64,000 nt of DNA from Bin95 sp965220855 (GCA_965220855.1 CBDCQY010000001.1:2294001-2358000); one strand, 5' to 3'; positions 17,520 through 26,295 are shown, counted from the stretch's first letter. Numbers and translations: made by a program. The notes: generated by a model not told the origin, from the sequence alone.

Positions 17520-17981
17520 ATGAGCGAGGCCGAGCATGACGACCGTCAGGCCGAAGAGGCGCTGGGCGACGCCGAGCAGCAGGCGGCGACCTTTACCCAC
17601 ACCCGGCGGGCGCGGCGCAAGGAGATCGCGGAGGATTATGTCGAGCTGATCGACGATCTGATCGAGGCCAATGGCGAGGCCCGGCTGGTGGAGATCGCGC
17701 GGCGCATGGGCGTCACCCACACCACCGCCAGCAAGGTCATCGCCCGCCTGCAGCGCGACGGGCTGGTCACCACCCGGCCCTATCGCTCGATATTCCTGAC
17801 CGAGCTCGGACGCTCCATGGCGCTGCGCTCGCGCCGGCGGCACCAGATCGTGCTCGACTTCCTGAAGACCATCGGCGTCAGCGACGACACCGCCGGGCGC
17901 GACGCGGAAGGCATCGAGCATCATGTCAGCGAGGAAACGCTGCGGGCCTTCGCCCGCATCAGCGGCGGCAAGCCGCCGTGA
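17520..17981 (+). CDS. mntR: Manganese-responsive regulator MntR (DtxR family)
   Basis: This 153-residue regulator has the winged-helix of the DtxR family: EDYVELIDDLIEANGEARLVEIARRMGVTHTTASKVIARLQRDGLVTTRPYRSIFLT, followed by the metal-binding dimer domain (RHQIVLDFLKTIGVSDDTAGRDAEGIEHHVS) with the E-x2-EH-type ligands. Such proteins repress manganese importers when Mn is replete. There is an additional acidic N-terminus of about 30 residues, common in the proteobacterial MntR group. The ATG follows the polA stop with no gap and the 3' end overlaps the oligopeptidase B start by four bases. No mntH or target transporter is visible in the window. Confidence 0.9.
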   Translation: MSEAEHDDRQAEEALGDAEQQAATFTHTRRARRKEIAEDYVELIDDLIEANGEARLVEIARRMGVTHTTASKVIARLQRDGLVTTRPYRSIFLTELGRSMALRSRRRHQIVLDFLKTIGVSDDTAGRDAEGIEHHVSEETLRAFARISGGKPP

Positions 17982-20035
17982 AGCCGCCTCGCGCCGAAAA
18001 GCGGCCGCACGACATCCTTCAGCACGGCCGCCGGCGCTCCGACCCCTACGCCTGGCTCCGGGCGGAGAACTGGCGGGAAGCCATGCGCGACTCCTCGGTT
18101 CTGCCCGAGGACATCCGCCGCCACCTGGAGGCCGAGAACGCGCACGCCCGCGCCGCGCTGGCGCGGCTCAGCCCCTTGCAGCGGCGCCTGGCGGAAGAGA
18201 TGCGCGGGCGCATAAAGGAAGACGACGCCACAGCGCCCGCCCCCGACGGGCCGTTTTCCTATTACAGCCGCTTCGTCGCCGGCGGCGAGCATCCGCTGTT
18301 CTGCCGCCGCGACACGCACGGCGAGGAAACCGTGCTGCTGGACGCGAACCGGCTGGCCGAGGGACATCCCTATTGCCGCGTCGGCGCCTGCGCGCACAGC
18401 CCCGACCACCGCCTGGTCGCCTACACGCTGGATCGCACCGGCTCGGAGGACTATCAGCTCCGCTTCCGGGACGCCGCCAGCGGCGAGGACCTGGCGGAAC
18501 GGGTGGAGCGGACCGCGGGCGATCTCGTCTGGGCCAATGACAGCCGGACGGTGTTCTACACCGAGCGCGACGACAATGCGCGCCCGCGCCGGGTCTGGCG
18601 CCGCCGGCTCGGCGGCCGGCCGAAGCTTGTCTATGAAGAGCCGGACCCCGGCTTCTTCCTGCATGTGGCGAAGACCGAAAGCCGGCGCTTCATCGTCATC
18701 GACGCCCACGATCACACCACAAGCGAGATCCGCCTGATCGACGCCGACCGGCCGGAGAGCGCGCCGGTGCTCATCGCCGCCCGGCGCCCCGGCGTGGAAT
18801 ACAGCGTCGGCGACCTGGGCGAGCGGCTGCTGCTGCTCGCCAACGACCGCGAGGCGGAGGATTTCCGCATCGCCGCCGCTCCGCTCGCCGACACGGACCC
18901 GGAGCGCTGGGAGGATCTGGTGGCGCATCGGCCGGGCCGGCTCATCCTGCAGATGCTGCTCTTCCGCGACTGGATCGTCCGCCTGGAGCGCGAGGACGGC
19001 CTGCCGCGCATCGTGGCGCGCCGGCGCGAGACGGGCGAGGAGCACGCGGTCGCCTTCGAAGAAGAGGCCTATGCGCTCGGCCTGCTGCCCGGCTACGAAT
19101 ATGCGACCGACCGGCTGCGCTTCTCCTATTCCTCGCCGACCACGCCCGCGCATGTCTTCGACTACGACATGGCGGAGCGCAGCCGCAGCCTGTTGCGCAA
19201 GCAGGAGGTGCCGAGCGGCCACGACCCGGCGGACTATCGCACGCGGCGCCTGTTCGCGACCGCGCCCGACGGCGAGGCCGTGCCGGTCACCCTGCTCCAC
19301 CGCGCCGATCTCGACTTCTCCGAGCCGCCGCCCTGCCTGCTTTACGGCTATGGCGCCTATGGCATGTCGATCCCGGCCGGCTTCGCCACGCCGAGGCTCA
19401 GCCTGGTCGATCGCGGCTTCGTGCACGCCATCGCCCATGTCCGGGGCGGGACCGATCGCGGCTATCGCTGGTATCGCACCGGCAAGCTGGCCGACAAGAC
19501 CAACAGCTTCGACGACTTCATCGCCGTCGGCCGCCATCTGCTGGCCGAAGGCCTTGCCGGCGGCCTCATAGCCCATGGCGGCAGCGCGGGCGGGCTGCTG
19601 GTGGGGGCGGCGATCAACCGCGCCCCGGAGCTGTTCCGGGCGGTGCTGGCGGAGGTGCCGTTCGTGGATGTGCTCAACACCATGTCGGACCCCGACCTGC
19701 CGCTGACGCCGCCCGAATGGCCGGAATGGGGCAATCCCGTGGAGGACGAGGAAGCCTTTCGGCGCATCGCCGCCTACAGCCCCTACGACAACATCGCCGC
19801 CGGGCGCTATCCGGACATTTTCGCCACCGCCGGCGTTTCGGACCCGCGCGTGACCTACTGGGAGCCGGCGAAGTGGATCGCCGCGCTCCGCGAGCGCGCC
19901 GAAGGCGATCCGCTGCTGCTGCTCCGCACCAACATGACCGCCGGCCATGGCGGCGCGTCCGGGCGCTTCGAGCGGCTGGACGAACTGGCGGAACTCTACG
20001 CTTTCGCGCTCGACCGTTTCGGCGTCGCCGCCTGA
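17978..20035 (+). CDS. Oligopeptidase B (S9A serine peptidase)
   Basis: This 685-residue prolyl-oligopeptidase family enzyme cleaves short peptides, in oligopeptidase B after basic residues. It has the N-terminal beta-propeller opening (HGRRRSDPYAWLR), the seven-bladed propeller body and a C-terminal alpha/beta hydrolase domain. The nucleophile lies in GGSAGGLL near residue 532, and the catalytic histidine in NMTAGHGGASGRF. There is no signal peptide, so it acts in the cytoplasm. The GTG start overlaps the mntR stop (GTGA). It is the last gene of the polA operon and ends five bases from the convergent lipoprotein gene. Confidence 0.93.
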   Translation: MKPPRAEKRPHDILQHGRRRSDPYAWLRAENWREAMRDSSVLPEDIRRHLEAENAHARAALARLSPLQRRLAEEMRGRIKEDDATAPAPDGPFSYYSRFVAGGEHPLFCRRDTHGEETVLLDANRLAEGHPYCRVGACAHSPDHRLVAYTLDRTGSEDYQLRFRDAASGEDLAERVERTAGDLVWANDSRTVFYTERDDNARPRRVWRRRLGGRPKLVYEEPDPGFFLHVAKTESRRFIVIDAHDHTTSEIRLIDADRPESAPVLIAARRPGVEYSVGDLGERLLLLANDREAEDFRIAAAPLADTDPERWEDLVAHRPGRLILQMLLFRDWIVRLEREDGLPRIVARRRETGEEHAVAFEEEAYALGLLPGYEYATDRLRFSYSSPTTPAHVFDYDMAERSRSLLRKQEVPSGHDPADYRTRRLFATAPDGEAVPVTLLHRADLDFSEPPPCLLYGYGAYGMSIPAGFATPRLSLVDRGFVHAIAHVRGGTDRGYRWYRTGKLADKTNSFDDFIAVGRHLLAEGLAGGLIAHGGSAGGLLVGAAINRAPELFRAVLAEVPFVDVLNTMSDPDLPLTPPEWPEWGNPVEDEEAFRRIAAYSPYDNIAAGRYPDIFATAGVSDPRVTYWEPAKWIAALRERAEGDPLLLLRTNMTAGHGGASGRFERLDELAELYAFALDRFGVAA

Positions 20036-20040
20036 GCGGG

Positions 20041-20601
20041 CTACCCCGACACGCCCATGTTGAAGTCGAGCTGCTCGCGCGTGAGCTGCATGCCCACATA
20101 AACGCGGTGCGCGGCGAAGGGCGCGCCCTCCGTCGTCGGAATGGCCACCGCCAGGCTTTCCGCAGTCATGACCAGGGCGTCGCCGCCGGCGAAAGACACC
20201 TGCACGGAGAAGGTCTCGCGCGTGACGGGTTCGCCATCGGGATCGACGACGGCGACGAAATAGCTGAATTCGTCGCCCTCGCCGGCCCCGGCCGGGCCGC
20301 GCTGGGCGCGGAACTCGATGTCCAGATCGACCGAGCCGATCTGCGTCTCGCCGTCGAAGCGGCATTCGGCCGTCAGGCTCGCGACCTGCGACTCGAACTC
20401 GATATCCTCGAGCGCCCGCCCGCCGTCTTCCCGGAAGCGCATCAGATGTCCCGCGCCCTGCAGCACGCCGACGGCCGGGCATCGCGTGGCCTCGCCGCCG
20501 AACAGGCCGCCGACCGCGCTGTCGATGGTCGAGCAGCCCGCGGTCGCGGCTGCGACCGCAAGCAGCAGCGCCGTCCGGGCCGCAAATCTTCTCGCCGGCA
20601 A
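20041..20601 (-). CDS. Putative lipoprotein
   Basis: I do not recognise a named family. The 186-residue product begins with a lipoprotein signal peptide (MPARRFAARTALLLAVAAATAGC) whose lipobox TAGC puts the lipidated cysteine at 23. The mature part is predicted to be rich in beta strands with a conserved-looking ATRCPAVGVL, LTAECRF and VDLDIEFRAQRGP, suggestive of a small periplasmic beta-sandwich. It has one pair of additional cysteines that could form a disulfide. It is divergent from ispH with a 71-base gap. Function is unknown, but the lipobox is clear. Confidence 0.8.
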   Translation of the reverse strand: MPARRFAARTALLLAVAAATAGCSTIDSAVGGLFGGEATRCPAVGVLQGAGHLMRFREDGGRALEDIEFESQVASLTAECRFDGETQIGSVDLDIEFRAQRGPAGAGEGDEFSYFVAVVDPDGEPVTRETFSVQVSFAGGDALVMTAESLAVAIPTTEGAPFAAHRVYVGMQLTREQLDFNMGVSG

Positions 20602-20672
20602 TGGCCCTCTCCACTAGACTGGCGAGCCGCCTCGCCCTGCCCCGATCATAGAGCGGACCGGAGTCGTCCACA

Positions 20673-21623
20673 ATGACCGCTGACCGCCCCGCCCTGACCA
20701 TCCGCCTCGCCGGCCCGAGAGGGTTCTGCGCCGGCGTGGTGCGGGCGATCGAAATCGTCGAAAAGGCGCTCGCGCGTCATGGCGCTCCCGTCTATGTGCG
20801 CCACGAGATCGTCCATAACCGGTTCGTCGTCGATTCCCTGCGCGCGCGCGGCGCGATCTTTATCGAGGAGCTGGACCAGGCGCCCGACGACGCGCCGGTG
20901 GTGCTGTCCGCGCATGGCGTGCCCAAGTCGGTTCCGGCGGAAGCCGAACGGCGCGGGCTGCACTATATCGACGCGACCTGTCCGCTGGTGAGCAAGGTCC
21001 ATCGCGAGGCCGAACGCCATTTCGCGGCCGGGCGCTTCCTGCTGCTGATCGGCCATCGCGGCCATCCGGAAGTCGTCGGCACCATGGGCCAGCTTCCCGA
21101 GGACGCGGTCATGCTGGTCCAGACCGTCGAGGACGCCCGGCGGGTCGAGCCGCCGGCGGGGCGCGAGCTTGCCTACGCCACACAGACGACGCTCTCCGTT
21201 GACGATACGGCCGACATCGTTGCGGCCCTGCGGGAGCGCTTCCCCGGCCTGCACGAGCCGAAACGCGAGGACATCTGCTACGCCACCACCAACCGCCAGG
21301 CGGCGATCAAGGCGGCCGCGCCCGGCGCCGATGCGGTGCTGGTGCTGGGCGCGCCCAATTCCTCCAATTCCAACCGGCTGGTGGAAGTGGCCAGGGCCGC
21401 CGGCTGCCCGCGCGCCTTCCTGGTCGAGCGCGCCGCCGAGATCGACTGGAGCGCTCTCGCCGGCGTCGGCGTGCTCGCCGTCACGGCCGGCGCCTCCGCC
21501 CCGGAAGTGCTGGTCGAGGAGGTCGTCGCGGCCTGCCGGGAGCGCTTCGACGTGACGGTCGAGGAATGGACCGACTCGGTGGAGACGGTCGCGTTCAAAC
21601 TGCCGCGCGAGCTGGTCGCCTGA
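20673..21623 (+). CDS. ispH: 4-hydroxy-3-methylbut-2-enyl diphosphate reductase
   Basis: IspH (LytB) performs the last step of the MEP isoprenoid pathway, reducing HMBPP to IPP and DMAPP with a [4Fe-4S] cluster. The three cluster cysteines are seen as C19 (GFCAGVVRAIE), C103 (DATCPLV) and C202 (DICYATTNRQ), and the active-site histidines in VRHEIVHN and GHRGHPEV are present. Length (316) is normal. It starts a compact operon with thrB six bases downstream and rnhA overlapping that. Confidence 0.97.
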   Translation: MTADRPALTIRLAGPRGFCAGVVRAIEIVEKALARHGAPVYVRHEIVHNRFVVDSLRARGAIFIEELDQAPDDAPVVLSAHGVPKSVPAEAERRGLHYIDATCPLVSKVHREAERHFAAGRFLLLIGHRGHPEVVGTMGQLPEDAVMLVQTVEDARRVEPPAGRELAYATQTTLSVDDTADIVAALRERFPGLHEPKREDICYATTNRQAAIKAAAPGADAVLVLGAPNSSNSNRLVEVARAAGCPRAFLVERAAEIDWSALAGVGVLAVTAGASAPEVLVEEVVAACRERFDVTVEEWTDSVETVAFKLPRELVA

Positions 21624-21629
21624 GACGCC

Positions 21630-22547
21630 ATGGCGGTCTATACGCCGGTCGGCGGTGAAGAGCTGGAACGCTTCCTGGCCGGTTACGCGCTCGGGCCGGT
21701 GCGGCGCTTGGAGCCGATCCCGGAAGGAATCGACAACACCAACTATCTGCTGGAGACCGCGGCCGGGCGCCATGTGCTGACCCTCTTCGAGCGCCGCATC
21801 CGCCCCCGCGACCTGCCCTTCTTCGTGGCGCTGATGGAGCATCTGGCCGCCGGCGGCGCGCCCTGCCCCATGCCCGTCCGCCGCCGCGACGGCGCAGCGC
21901 TCGTCCCTCTCGCCGGCCGCACGGCGCTGATCGTCACCTTCCTGGAAGGCGAGCGCGACCCGACGGCCTTCGGCCCCATCGGCGCGGCGCTGGCCCGGCT
22001 GCATCTGGCCGGCGCCGGCTTCCGGCCCGCGCGCGCCAACGATCTCGGCTTCGAGGGCTGGCGGCGGCTCGCCGGAATCACCCGCGAGCGGGCGGACGAG
22101 GTGGCCCCCGGCCTCGCGCATCGGATCGGGCAAGCGCTCGGCGAGCTGGAGGGCCGCTGGCCGGAGGGCCTGCCGACGGGCGCGATCCACGCCGACCTGT
22201 TTCCCGACAACGCCGTGTTCCGGAACGGCGCCGTTTCCGGCATCTACGATTTCTACTTCGCCTGCACCGACAGCCTCGCCTACGACCTCGCCATCGCGCA
22301 GCTGGCCTGGGCGGCGGAGCCGGACGGGCGATTCGACGGCGGGGCTGCGGACGAGCTGGCGCAAGGCTACGAGTCGGTGCGCCCGCTTGCGCCGGAGGAG
22401 CGCCGCGCGCTGGCGCAACTGCGCCGGGGCGCGGCGCTGCGCTTTCTGCTGACGCGCCTCCACGACTGGCTGTTCCCGGCCCCGGCCGTGCTGCTCGCGC
22501 CCAAGGACCCGCTGGAATATCTGCGCAAGCTGGACGGGCTGGCGTGA
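21630..22547 (+). CDS. thrB: Homoserine kinase (ThrB2, APH-fold)
   Basis: This 305-residue kinase is the aminoglycoside-phosphotransferase-fold homoserine kinase found in alphaproteobacteria and pseudomonads, not the GHMP type. It makes O-phosphohomoserine for threonine synthesis. Visible are EGIDNTNYLLET, the catalytic loop IHADLFPDNAVF and the metal-binding IYDFYFACTD. It lies between ispH and rnhA, the arrangement typical of this group, which supports the specific assignment over other APH-fold kinases. Its stop overlaps the rnhA GTG start. Confidence 0.93.
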   Translation: MAVYTPVGGEELERFLAGYALGPVRRLEPIPEGIDNTNYLLETAAGRHVLTLFERRIRPRDLPFFVALMEHLAAGGAPCPMPVRRRDGAALVPLAGRTALIVTFLEGERDPTAFGPIGAALARLHLAGAGFRPARANDLGFEGWRRLAGITRERADEVAPGLAHRIGQALGELEGRWPEGLPTGAIHADLFPDNAVFRNGAVSGIYDFYFACTDSLAYDLAIAQLAWAAEPDGRFDGGAADELAQGYESVRPLAPEERRALAQLRRGAALRFLLTRLHDWLFPAPAVLLAPKDPLEYLRKLDGLA

Positions 22548-22987
22548 GCCGCGTCGAGCTGTTCACCGACGGGGCCTGCCTCGGCAATCCGGGGCCGGGC
22601 GGCTGGGCGGCGCTGCTGCGCAGCGGGACGAAGGAGCGCGAGCTGGTCGGCGGCGAGGCCGAGACGACCAACAACCGCATGGAGCTCATGGCCGCGATCG
22701 CCGGGCTGGAGGCGCTGCGGCGGCCCTGCCGGGTGCGCATCACCACCGACAGCCGCTATCTGATGGACGGCGCGCGCTCCTGGCTGGCGGGCTGGAAGCG
22801 CAATGGCTGGCGCACCGCCGCCCGCAAGCCGGTCAAGAACGCCGACCTCTGGCGGCGTCTCGACCGGGCGCTCGGCGACCATGAGATCGAATGGCGCTGG
22901 GTCCGGGGCCATGCCGGCCACCCGGAAAACGAGCGCGTCGACGCCCTCGCGCGCGAACGCGCCGAGCGCGAGGGCGAGGAGGCCTAG
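22544..22987 (+). CDS. rnhA: Ribonuclease HI
   Basis: This 147-residue RNase HI cleaves the RNA strand of RNA-DNA hybrids during replication and R-loop removal. All four catalytic carboxylates are present: D9 (FTDGACLGNPG), E47 (NNRMELMA), D69 (TTDSRYLMDG) and D133 (ENERVDALAR), with H123 in the flexible loop. The basic handle region WKRNGWRTAARKPVKNADLW is intact. GTG start overlapping thrB by four bases; its 3' end overlaps the convergent peroxiredoxin gene by four bases. Confidence 0.96.
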   Translation: MSRVELFTDGACLGNPGPGGWAALLRSGTKERELVGGEAETTNNRMELMAAIAGLEALRRPCRVRITTDSRYLMDGARSWLAGWKRNGWRTAARKPVKNADLWRRLDRALGDHEIEWRWVRGHAGHPENERVDALARERAEREGEEA

Positions 22988-23466
22988 AGCTGCTCCAGGA
23001 TCTTCTCGGCGCTGGAGACCTCGAACGCGCCGCCATCTTCCAGGTTGAGCCGGGTGATGGTGCCGTCCTCGACGATCATCGAGTAGCGCCGCGCCCGGAC
23101 GCCGAGGCCGAGGCCGCTCAGATCGAGCTCGACGCCCATCGCCCGCGCCAGATCGCCGCTGCCGTCGGCCAGCATCCGCACCTTGCCGGCGACGCCCTGC
23201 GCCTCGCCCCAGGCGTCCATGACGAAGGGATCGTTGACCGAAAGGCAGACGATGTCGTCCACGCCCTTCGCCCGGATCGCGGCGGCCTTCTCGACGAAAC
23301 CCGGCAGATGCCTGGCCGAACAGGTGGGCGTGAACGCGCCCGGCACGCAGAACGCCACCACCTTGCGCCCGCCGAACAGGTCGGCGGTCTCGACGCCCTG
23401 CGGTTTGCCGTCGGCCATCTCCCGGAGGGTCGCCGCCGGCACCTTGTCTCCTGCTGAAACCGTCAT
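22984..23466 (-). CDS. Peroxiredoxin (Prx5 subfamily)
   Basis: This 160-residue thiol peroxidase reduces hydrogen peroxide and alkyl hydroperoxides using glutathione, glutaredoxin or thioredoxin as donor. The peroxidatic cysteine is C49 in PGAFTPTCS, and the helix and strand pattern LPGFVEKAAAIRAKGVDDIVCLSVNDPFVMDAWG is characteristic of the Prx5 group. The C-terminus RYSMIVEDGTITRLNLED is also typical. I placed the start at ATG 23466; the long upstream extension in this frame is non-coding. It is transcribed divergently from the radical SAM gene. Confidence 0.93.
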   Translation of the reverse strand: MTVSAGDKVPAATLREMADGKPQGVETADLFGGRKVVAFCVPGAFTPTCSARHLPGFVEKAAAIRAKGVDDIVCLSVNDPFVMDAWGEAQGVAGKVRMLADGSGDLARAMGVELDLSGLGLGVRARRYSMIVEDGTITRLNLEDGGAFEVSSAEKILEQL

Positions 23467-23610
23467 GTCTTCGTCTCCTTGCGTCGGATTTCCCGCACCA
23501 TAGGAAGCGACAAAGGCTCTGAAAAGCGGCAGTATCGGAAAAAATCCCTCCGGGCCGGCGCGCGACCGGTCCCTCATCACGCCGCGACCCCTTCGCGGCC
23601 GGAGACCCTC

Positions 23611-24564
23611 ATGCCCGACTCCGCGCCGATGGCCGCCATGGCCCGCGAGAAGTTCCAGGATCCGCACGTCACCGCAGACGGCAAGCGCCGCGCCTGGGTG
23701 GCGCTCGACCGGCTGGACACGCTGTGGATCAACACCGGCTCGCTCTGCAATCTCACCTGCCGCAACTGCTATATCGAATCGAGCCCGCGCAACGACCGCC
23801 TGGCCTATATCGGGGCCGGCGAGGCGGCGGCCTATTTCGACGAGATCGCGCACACGGAGGCCGGCACGCAACTGATCGGCTTCACCGGCGGCGAGCCGTT
23901 CATGAATCCGGACTTCATGGCGATGCTGGCCGATGCGCTCGCGCGCGGCTTCGCGACGCTGACGCTCACCAACGCCATGCGTCCGATGATGAAGCGCTCC
24001 GAAGAGTTGCTGGCGCTGCGCGCCCGGCACGGGAGCCGCCTGCGGCTCCGGGTCTCGCTCGACCACTATACGCGCGCCCTGCACGAGACCGAACGCGGGA
24101 GGGCAAGCTGGACGCCGGCGCTCGAAGGGCTGCGCTGGCTCAGCCGCAACGGCTTCGCGCCGGACGTCGCCGGGCGGACCTGCTGGGGGGAGGACGAGGA
24201 ATCGGCGCGCCGGGGCTATGCGCAACTGTTCCGCAGCGAGGCCATCGACTGCGACGCCATGGACCCGGCGGCGCTCACGCTCTTTCCCGAGATGGACGAG
24301 ACGGAGCCGACGCCGGAAGTCACCACGGAGTGCTGGCAGACGCTCGGCAAGTCGCCCGCCGACATCATGTGCGCCTCCTCCCGCATGGTGGTGAAGCGGC
24401 GCGGCGCGGACCGCCCGGCGGTGGTCGCCTGCACGCTGCTGCCTTACGACCCGCGCTTCGAGCTCGGCCCGACGCTGGCCGAGGCGGCGGGAGCGGTGCC
24501 GCTCAACCATGCGCATTGCTCGCGCTTCTGCGTGCTGGGCGGAGGGTCCTGCTCGCAGAAATGA
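23611..24564 (+). CDS. Radical SAM protein
   Basis: This 317-residue radical SAM enzyme has the cluster motif C46-x3-C50-x2-C53 (SLCNLTCRNCYIES), then FTGGEPFMNPDF with the GGE motif that holds S-adenosylmethionine. At the C-terminus a cysteine group, HCSRFCVLGGGSC, could bind an auxiliary cluster, though it is shorter than a canonical SPASM domain. The ATG at 23611 has GGAG upstream; longer readings to 23479 overlap the peroxiredoxin promoter. No candidate substrate peptide or partner gene is adjacent, so its reaction is unknown. Relatives are often annotated simply as radical SAM proteins of the MoaA/NirJ-like group. Confidence 0.88.
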   Translation: MPDSAPMAAMAREKFQDPHVTADGKRRAWVALDRLDTLWINTGSLCNLTCRNCYIESSPRNDRLAYIGAGEAAAYFDEIAHTEAGTQLIGFTGGEPFMNPDFMAMLADALARGFATLTLTNAMRPMMKRSEELLALRARHGSRLRLRVSLDHYTRALHETERGRASWTPALEGLRWLSRNGFAPDVAGRTCWGEDEESARRGYAQLFRSEAIDCDAMDPAALTLFPEMDETEPTPEVTTECWQTLGKSPADIMCASSRMVVKRRGADRPAVVACTLLPYDPRFELGPTLAEAAGAVPLNHAHCSRFCVLGGGSCSQK

Positions 24565-24578
24565 GCGCCGGCGGCCCC

Positions 24579-24606
24579 TTGAAACCGTCGCCTTGGCGAC
24601 TATAAC
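24579..24606 (+). promoter_or_regulatory. Promoter of the marR-emrA operon
   Basis: TTGAAA at 24579-24584 and TATAAC at 24601-24606 are separated by 16 bases. The -10 element is inside the left arm and spacer of the palindromic operator, so a bound repressor would block RNA polymerase. Confidence 0.65.
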
Positions 24607-24626
24607 CTTGCATATAGTCGCCAAGG
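24591..24626. promoter_or_regulatory. Palindromic operator for MarR-type regulator
   Basis: CCTTGGCGACTATA (24591-24604) and TATAGTCGCCAAGG (24613-24626) are perfect 14-base inverted repeats around an 8-base spacer. Position over the -10 box, 42 bases ahead of the marR start codon, suggests autorepression. Confidence 0.75.
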
Positions 24627-24667
24627 TCACCAACTCGGGCGGCCCGCTCCGCATGAAGGTCTCCCGG

Positions 24668-25150
24668 ATGGAAGACGAACGCTATTTCGGTTTTCTGGTC
24701 TCGGACGTAGCCCGCCTGCTGCGCACCGAGTTCGACCGCCGGGTGCGGGACTTCGGCCTCACCCGCTCGCAATGGCTCGCCCTCTCGCGCATCCACCGTC
24801 AGCCGGGCTGCTCGCAATCGGAGCTCGCGGAGACCATGGAGATGGAGAAAGGCCCCGCCGGGCGGCTGGTGGACCGGCTGGAGGAAAACGGCTTCGTCAG
24901 CCGCGAGGCCGACCCGGCGGACCGGCGGGTGAAGCGCCTGCGGCTTACGCCCGAGGCCGAGGCCATCGAGCGCACCATGCGCGACATCGCGCGCCGGACG
25001 GTGCAGGAAGCGCTGGGCGATCTCGACGAAGCGGAGCGCGACCGCGCGGTGGAGCTGCTGCTCACCGTCAAGGCCAGGCTGCAGGAAATGCTCCAGAACA
25101 GGAACCGGGCCGACACGCCCGCCGCCAGCAGACAGGAAGCCGCCCAATGA
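24668..25150 (+). CDS. MarR family transcriptional regulator
   Basis: This 160-residue winged-helix regulator has the MarR core FGLTRSQWLALSRIHRQPGCSQSELAETMEMEKGPAGRLVDRLEENGFVSREADPADRRVKRLRLTPEAE, with the DPADRRVKRLRLT wing. I prefer the ATG at 24668 (MEDERYFGF) because AAGG stands eight bases before it; the ATG at 24653 lacks a ribosome site. It is followed with a four-base overlap by an EmrA-like membrane fusion gene, so it probably represses an efflux operon through the perfect palindrome in its own promoter. Inducers are likely to be phenolic or lipophilic compounds, as for other MarR proteins; this is inference. Confidence 0.9.
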   Translation: MEDERYFGFLVSDVARLLRTEFDRRVRDFGLTRSQWLALSRIHRQPGCSQSELAETMEMEKGPAGRLVDRLEENGFVSREADPADRRVKRLRLTPEAEAIERTMRDIARRTVQEALGDLDEAERDRAVELLLTVKARLQEMLQNRNRADTPAASRQEAAQ

Positions 25151-26217
25151 GTATCCGCCGCGCCGGGCGCGTGCTTGTCCGGATCTTCCTGCTGCTCGTC
25201 GTGCCGCTCGCCGCGATCGCCGTCGGCGGCTATTTCTACCTGACCGGCGGTCGCTATGTGACCACCGAGAACGCCTATGTGAAGAACGACATCATCCAGG
25301 TGAGCGCGGATATCGACGGCCGCGTCGTCGAGGTCGCGGTCCGCGACCATCAGGAAGTCCGCGCCGGCGCGGTGCTGTTCCGCATCGACCCGATCCCGCT
25401 GCAGATCCGCCTGGCGCGCGCCGAGGCGGAGATGGGCATGGTGCGCAACGAACTGCAGTCGTTCCGGGCCGAGTATGGGGTGGCGGCGCGCGAACTGCGC
25501 GAGGCGGGAGAGTCCGCCCGCTACTACAAGGCGCAGGCCGAGCGGTTTCGCAGCCTGCAACGCAGCGGCGCGGCCGCCCGCACCCGGCTGGAGGCGGCCG
25601 AGCACGACCTCGCGCTCTCCCGCCGGCGCATGGATGTGGTGCGCGAGCGCATGAGCCGGGTGCTGGTGCGGCTGGGCGGCGCGCTGGATGCGCCGGTCGA
25701 GAGCCATCCGATGTATCTGGAGAAGGTCTCGCTGCGAGACGCCGCGCGCCTGGACCTCGAACGCACCGCCATCCATGCGCCGGTCGGCGGCATCGTCAGC
25801 AACGTCAAGCTGCAGGCCGGCGAATATGTGGAGGCGGGCAAGCCGATCTTCTCGATCATCGCCGCGAGCCAGCCCTGGGTCGAGGCCAATCTGAAGGAGA
25901 CGGAGCTCACGCATGTGCGCATCGGCCAGGCGGCGACCGTGGTGGTGGACGCCTATCCCGACATCGAATGGCGGGCCGAGGTGACGAGCATCAGCCCGGC
26001 GACGGGCGCGGAGTTCGCCGTGCTGCCGCCCCAGAACGCGACCGGCAACTGGGTCAAGGTCGTGCAGCGCCTGCCGGTGCGCTTGCAGCTCGAAGAGCGG
26101 CCCGGCGCGCCGCTGCTGCGCGCCGGCATGACCGTCTCGGCGTCGATCGACACCGTGCGCGAGCGCCATCTGCTGACCGTCATCAAGGACAGCTGGGCCG
26201 GATTCGGGACCGAATAG
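25147..26217 (+). CDS. HlyD/EmrA-like membrane fusion protein
   Basis: This 356-residue periplasmic adaptor has a single N-terminal membrane segment (about residues 11-30), then the family sequence TENAYVKNDIIQVSADIDGRVVEVAVRDHQEVRAGAVLFRIDP, a long helical hairpin and the returning lipoyl half GGIVSNVKLQAGEYVEAGKPIFSIIA. Such proteins bridge an inner-membrane pump and an outer-membrane channel. The ATG overlaps the marR stop (ATGA). The EmrB-type MFS pump that normally follows is missing; the next gene is an unrelated oxidoreductase, so the pump may be encoded elsewhere. Confidence 0.9.
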   Translation: MSIRRAGRVLVRIFLLLVVPLAAIAVGGYFYLTGGRYVTTENAYVKNDIIQVSADIDGRVVEVAVRDHQEVRAGAVLFRIDPIPLQIRLARAEAEMGMVRNELQSFRAEYGVAARELREAGESARYYKAQAERFRSLQRSGAAARTRLEAAEHDLALSRRRMDVVRERMSRVLVRLGGALDAPVESHPMYLEKVSLRDAARLDLERTAIHAPVGGIVSNVKLQAGEYVEAGKPIFSIIAASQPWVEANLKETELTHVRIGQAATVVVDAYPDIEWRAEVTSISPATGAEFAVLPPQNATGNWVKVVQRLPVRLQLEERPGAPLLRAGMTVSASIDTVRERHLLTVIKDSWAGFGTE

Positions 26218-26295
26218 CGAACCGTTGGACGAGGCGGCCCCTTTTCGGGGATAATGGCCGGGCAGTCGAACTGCCGCGACGGGAGGAGCAGGGAC

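Noticed and set aside
14757..17924. A 1055-codon minus-strand open frame opposite polA
   Set aside because: It mirrors a certain polA gene; long antisense frames are common at this GC content, and the translation is arginine- and alanine-rich with no domain.
17921..20701. A 926-codon minus-strand frame across oligopeptidase B
   Set aside because: Runs through a certain gene and the lipoprotein gene in another frame; no motif seen.
26238..26250. CCCC-TTTTC-GGGG hairpin after the emrA gene as a terminator
   Set aside because: Only a four-base stem and no T run; it lies within the probable promoter of the next gene.
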